A stretch of DNA of 64,000 bases, taken from the NCBI RefSeq assembly GCF_009827395.1, contig NZ_WTYX01000001.1, positions 770,001 to 834,000 on the forward strand, given 5' to 3'. The stretch's first letter is position 1. Every line of letters begins with the position of its first letter. Below the pieces are notes generated by a model. That model did not search any database and had not been told where the DNA came from. It saw only the letters and a program-made list of their open reading frames with translations. Below are positions 60,715-64,000 of this stretch, piece after piece. Source of the stretch: Pontixanthobacter aquaemixtae (lineage in GTDB: Bacteria > Pseudomonadota > Alphaproteobacteria > Sphingomonadales > Sphingomonadaceae). A program made the translations under genes and the position numbers.

Positions 60715-61466
60715 GCGTGGATGTCCTGCACTTCGGCAAGCACTTGCTCTGCCAATTCAGGACGGCAAATCAGAAGATCGGGCATGTAAACATCGCGCTG
60801 GTTGTACACCAGCGGCGAGCCGTCAATGCGGGAACAGTGCAATCCGTGGGCCAGCGCGACTGCGACGGGGGCGCAGCTGTCCCATTCATACTGCCCGCCC
60901 GAATGGAGATAGATTTCCGCCTCACCGCGCACGATGGCCATCGCTTTGGCGCCGGCGCTACCCATTTCCACCAATTCACCGCCAATGCGTTTGGCCACTT
61001 CCACTGCTTCTTTGGCAGGACGTGTCCGGCTCACCACCAGTCGCGGAACATTGGCAGCTTCGGCCAAAGGCGCGGGTTGATCGGTGCGCAGGACCAGATC
61101 CAGTCCGGGCAGAGCGACCGCGCCAATCTCCGCCATTCCGCCGATGGATAATGCCACATGCACGGCCCAGTCTGTTCGCGCTTCCCCGTACTCGCGCGTC
61201 CCGTCGACAGGGTCGATGATCCAGGTTCGCTCCTTGGACAAGCGCTCTTCGGTATCCTTGCTCTCTTCTGACAACAGGCCGTCATCTGGACGCAAATGCT
61301 GCAAGGCATGGATCAGAAACTGGTTCGCGGTCTGATCGCCCGCCTTACCCAGCGCCTTTCCTTCGATCAGTCCGGATTTCCGGACGTCGATCAACAATTG
61401 GCCCGCAGCTTGAGCCAGGGCGGCGGCGAGAGCGGCATCGCTCATGGTGCTTGGATCATCAGTCAT
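60711..61466 (-). CDS. cysQ: 3'(2'),5'-bisphosphate nucleotidase
   Basis: A 251-residue FIG-superfamily phosphatase that removes the 3-prime phosphate from PAP (and PAPS), preventing PAP build-up after sulfate transfer or reduction. Metal motifs: EES in GLLSEES, DPVDGT in [11 protein letters not shown], and [11 protein letters not shown]. The ATG overlaps the cysNC stop by four bases, so it belongs to the sulfate-activation operon. ATG 61445 is a possible shorter start. Its placement also supports use of PAPS by the sulfotransferase at 38208. Confidence 0.92.
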   Translation of the reverse strand: MTDDPSTMSDAALAAALAQAAGQLLIDVRKSGLIEGKALGKAGDQTANQFLIHALQHLRPDDGLLSEESKDTEERLSKERTWIIDPVDGTREYGEARTDWAVHVALSIGGMAEIGAVALPGLDLVLRTDQPAPLAEAANVPRLVVSRTRPAKEAVEVAKRIGGELVEMGSAGAKAMAIVRGEAEIYLHSGGQYEWDSCAPVAVALAHGLHCSRIDGSPLVYNQRDVYMPDLLICRPELAEQVLAEVQDIHA

Positions 61467-63370
61467 TTGAGCGGCGTAATCTTGCGGACGATGAATTCTG
61501 CCGCTTCGGCGGGAGACATTTCGACCGTGTTGACTGTGATGTCCGCATTTTCAGGCGGTTCATAGGGGCTATCGATCCCCGTAAAGTTCTTGAGCTGCCC
61601 ATCGCGCGCTTTCTTGTAGAGCCCTTTTACATCGCGTTCTTCGGCAACTTCGAGAGGGGTGTCGACAAAGATTTCGATGAACTCGCCATCGGGCAACATG
61701 TCGCGCACCATCTGGCGCTCTGCACGGAAGGGGCTGATGAAAGCAGTGAGCACTATCAGGCCCGCATCCGCCATCAGCTTGGTGACTTCGCCGATACGAC
61801 GGATATTCTCGATCCGGTCGGCATCGGTAAAACCAAGATCCTTGTTCAGCCCATGGCGGACATTGTCACCGTCGAGAAGGAACGTGTGCCGGTTCATCAG
61901 GTTGAGAGCTTTTTCGACTTCATTGGCAATGGTCGATTTGCCCGATCCGGAAAGCCCGGTGAACCACAAAACCAGCGGTTTCTGGTTCTTCAGACTTGCA
62001 TGCTCTTCCCGTGTGACCGCGGTTGGCTGCCAATGGACGTTCTGCGCGCGCCGCAAGCTGAAATGTAGCATTCCTGCGCCAACCGTGCGATTGGAAATTT
62101 TGTCGATCAGGATGAAACCGCCGAGCGCGCGATTTTCGCTGTAGGGTTCGAAAATCACCGGTTTGTCAGTGGTTACCTCGGCAACGCCGATCGCGTTGAG
62201 ATCAAGCGTCTTTGCCGCCAGATGTTCCAACGTGTTGACATTGATTTCGTATTTCGGCTCCGCAATCGTTGCTGAAACTGTCTGGCTAGCCAGCTTCATC
62301 TGGTAGGCACGCCCCGGAAGCATTGCTTCATCATCCAGCCAGACGATCGTGGCTTCAAACTGGTCGGACACTTCGGGTGGGGCATCCGCCGCCGCGATCA
62401 CATCACCCCTTGAACAATCGACTTCATCGTCCAGACAAATGGTCACCGATTGACCTGCCTGTGCTTCGTCCAGGTCTCCGTCGAATGTGGTGATGGATTT
62501 GACCGTGCTTGTCTTGCCCGATGGGAGAACCCGCACGGGATCGCCGGGTTTCACAGCCCCGGTAGCGATCAATCCGGAAAACCCGCGAAAGTCGAGATTC
62601 GGGCGGTTCACCCACTGAACCGGCATGCTCAGCGGCAATTCGGCGTCATGTGCTGCATTGATCTCTACCGCTTCCAAATGGGCAACAAGCGGCGGCCCTT
62701 TGTACCAGGGAGTGTTGGCCGAGGGAGCGGTGATATTATCGCCCTTGAAGCCGGAAATCGGCATGGCAGTAAAATCGGTAATCCCGATTTCATCGGCAAA
62801 GGCAGCATAATCGGCAACAATGGTGTCGTATTTGTCCTGATCGTAATCGATCAGGTCCATCTTGTTCACTGCCAGCACAATGTTTCGAATGCCCAGCTTC
62901 TGGCAAAGGAAGCTGTGCCGCCTGGTCTGGACGAGCACGCCCTTGCGCGCATCCACAAGGATTACCGCCAGATCAGCAGTGGACGCGCCAGTCACCATGT
63001 TGCGGGTATATTGTTCATGCCCCGGGCAATCCGCGACGATGAATTTGCGATTCTCTGTCGCGAAAAAGCGATAGGCTACGTCAATCGTGATACCTTGTTC
63101 ACGTTCAGCGGCCAGACCATCGACCAGCAACGCAAAGTCGATTTCCTGTCCCTGCGTTCCCACTTTCTTGCTGTCGGTTTCGAGTGCCGCCAACTGGTCC
63201 TCGAAAATCATCTTGGAATCGTAGAGCAGCCGGCCGATCAGCGTCGATTTGCCGTCATCCACACTTCCGCAAGTAATGAACCGCAGCATGGTCTTGTGCT
63301 GATGCTTTTCGAGATAAGCGTCGATATCCTCAGCAATGAGGTCTTCGGTTTTGTAAATTTCGCTCGACAT
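61463..63370 (-). CDS. cysNC: Bifunctional sulfate adenylyltransferase large subunit/APS kinase
   Basis: A 635-residue fusion. Residues about 20-440 are the CysN GTPase ([15 protein letters not shown]-loop, [16 protein letters not shown]), which drives ATP sulfurylase with CysD. Residues about 445-635 are APS kinase CysC ([17 protein letters not shown]-loop, [11 protein letters not shown]). Together with CysD it turns sulfate, ATP and GTP into PAPS in the cytoplasm. It overlaps cysD by one base and cysQ by four. CysN-CysC fusions are common in alphaproteobacteria. Confidence 0.96.
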   Translation of the reverse strand: MSSEIYKTEDLIAEDIDAYLEKHQHKTMLRFITCGSVDDGKSTLIGRLLYDSKMIFEDQLAALETDSKKVGTQGQEIDFALLVDGLAAEREQGITIDVAYRFFATENRKFIVADCPGHEQYTRNMVTGASTADLAVILVDARKGVLVQTRRHSFLCQKLGIRNIVLAVNKMDLIDYDQDKYDTIVADYAAFADEIGITDFTAMPISGFKGDNITAPSANTPWYKGPPLVAHLEAVEINAAHDAELPLSMPVQWVNRPNLDFRGFSGLIATGAVKPGDPVRVLPSGKTSTVKSITTFDGDLDEAQAGQSVTICLDDEVDCSRGDVIAAADAPPEVSDQFEATIVWLDDEAMLPGRAYQMKLASQTVSATIAEPKYEINVNTLEHLAAKTLDLNAIGVAEVTTDKPVIFEPYSENRALGGFILIDKISNRTVGAGMLHFSLRRAQNVHWQPTAVTREEHASLKNQKPLVLWFTGLSGSGKSTIANEVEKALNLMNRHTFLLDGDNVRHGLNKDLGFTDADRIENIRRIGEVTKLMADAGLIVLTAFISPFRAERQMVRDMLPDGEFIEIFVDTPLEVAEERDVKGLYKKARDGQLKNFTGIDSPYEPPENADITVNTVEMSPAEAAEFIVRKITPLK

Positions 63371-64000
63371 CAGAAGTAGCCCTCCTGCTTCTTCTTCTCC
63401 ATCGACGCGTCTCCCGAATCCTTGTCGATTACCCGCCCTTGCCGTTCAGAAGTTGTCGTCAAAAGCATTTCCTGAATAATTTCGGGCAGCGTCGCGGCTT
63501 CGCTCTCTACCGCTCCGGTAAGCGGGAAGCAGCCGAGTGTTCGGAAGCGGATGGACCGTTCGGTGATCTCGGGGCGGTGGCCCAGAACTTTCTCCAGACG
63601 GTCGATATCGTCCGCCATGAACAGCCCGCCTTCATACTCGAACGTTGGACGTTTGGCCGAATAATAGAGCGGGACAATCTCGATATTTTCGAGATGGATG
63701 TATTGCCAGATGTCGAGCTCGGTCCAATTCGACATCGGAAAAACGCGAATGCTCTCGCCCTTCTTTTTGCGAGCATTGTAGAGATTCCACAGCTCAGGCC
63801 GCTGGTTTTTGGGGTCCCAGCCATGGCTGGCGGTGCGGAAAGAGAACACGCGCTCTTTCGCCCGGCTTTTTTCTTCGTCGCGCCGCGCTCCCCCGAAAGC
63901 CGCATCGAAGCCGTATTTGTCCAATGCCTGCTTCAACCCCTGGGTCTTCCACATATCGGTATGGAGCGGACCGTGGTCGAAGGGATTTATTCCTGCTTCC
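63370..64000 (-). CDS. cysD: Sulfate adenylyltransferase small subunit (5-prime end outside window)
   Basis: The C-terminal 210 residues of CysD, the ATP-PPi synthetase-type subunit that forms adenylyl sulfate. The frame stays open to the window edge, beginning [10 protein letters not shown]; familiar stretches are [22 protein letters not shown] (in parts), RIFP-type [17 protein letters not shown] and [11 protein letters not shown]. The ATG at 63954 is internal. It starts the cysD-cysNC-cysQ operon. Confidence 0.95.
   Translation of the reverse strand, partial: EAGINPFDHGPLHTDMWKTQGLKQALDKYGFDAAFGGARRDEEKSRAKERVFSFRTASHGWDPKNQRPELWNLYNARKKKGESIRVFPMSNWTELDIWQYIHLENIEIVPLYYSAKRPTFEYEGGLFMADDIDRLEKVLGHRPEITERSIRFRTLGCFPLTGAVESEAATLPEIIQEMLLTTTSERQGRVIDKDSGDASMEKKKQEGYF

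Noticed and set aside
1-64000. Mobile elements, CRISPR, tRNA or rRNA genes
   Set aside because: I looked for transposase or integrase frames, long terminal repeats, regularly spaced repeats and tRNA-like cloverleaves in the gaps and found none; the only tandem repeat is the two-unit 19-bp element at 51348.

Overview
The window is one dense catabolic island from a Gram-negative alphaproteobacterium. I infer Sphingomonadales, possibly near Erythrobacteraceae: the base composition is in the high fifties percent GC by eye, the TonB-dependent receptor has the DIVVIGT-type box common in sphingomonads, the enzyme families are the usual sphingomonad catabolic repertoire, and CysN and CysC are fused. 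I saw no rRNA, tRNA, CRISPR array, transposase, integrase or att site. No gap between genes exceeds about 220 bases.

Layout. 1-4276 (+): a tail fragment, acyl-CoA dehydrogenase, CitE-like lyase, CoA-transferase and enoyl-CoA hydratase. 4302-11057: an SDR (-), a Rieske oxygenase with an NTF2-like partner (+), and a leftward set P450/SDR/TauD/SDR. 11246-17531 (+): acyl-CoA synthetase, Rieske oxygenase, SDR, secreted esterase, VOC protein, NRDE protein. 17547-22203 (-): secreted esterase paralogue, sterol-desaturase-type hydroxylase, double-hotdog dehydratase, acyl-CoA synthetase, with a divergent IclR regulator at 22299. 23689-33347 (-): a six-gene run of Baeyer-Villiger monooxygenase, Rieske oxygenase, ThDP lyase-like enzyme, aldehyde dehydrogenase, SMP-30-like beta-propeller and methylmalonate-semialdehyde dehydrogenase. 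33558-40172 (+): SDR, TonB receptor with a strong terminator, CMD-family protein, sulfotransferase, SDR. 40200-42255 (-): TauD and a second double-hotdog protein. 42465-54399 (+): TetR, AcuI-like reductase, acyl-CoA synthetase, NTF2-like protein, arylsulfatase, SDR, metallophosphoesterase lipoprotein, EthD-like protein, SDR, aldehyde dehydrogenase, TetR. 54406-59966 (-): enoyl-CoA hydratase, a two-domain fused acyl-CoA dehydrogenase, SDR, P450, ferredoxin. 60064 (+): TetR. 60711-64000 (-): cysQ, cysNC and a truncated cysD.

How it may work (inference): a hydrophobic, possibly esterified or sulfated, probably ring-containing compound enters through the TonB receptor or is trimmed by periplasmic esterases and the sulfatase. 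It is oxygenated by three Rieske enzymes, two P450s, two TauD-type dioxygenases, a BVMO and a di-iron hydroxylase. Nine SDRs oxidise alcohols, three CoA ligases and a CoA-transferase activate acids, and two acyl-CoA dehydrogenases, two hydratases, two hotdog dehydratases and lyases shorten the chains. MmsA and the AcuI-like reductase point to propionyl/methylmalonyl-type end products. The PAPS pathway (cysDNC, cysQ) would feed the sulfotransferase. The substrate cannot be named from sequence.

The most notable non-coding signal is a 14-bp palindrome, WTCGC-N4-GCGAW, found 11 times in nine separate intergenic regions spread over 53 kb. It would tie most of these operons into one regulon. Two copies lie in front of the TetR gene at 42465, and two, as a 19-bp tandem repeat, in front of the operon that ends with the TetR gene at 53677.
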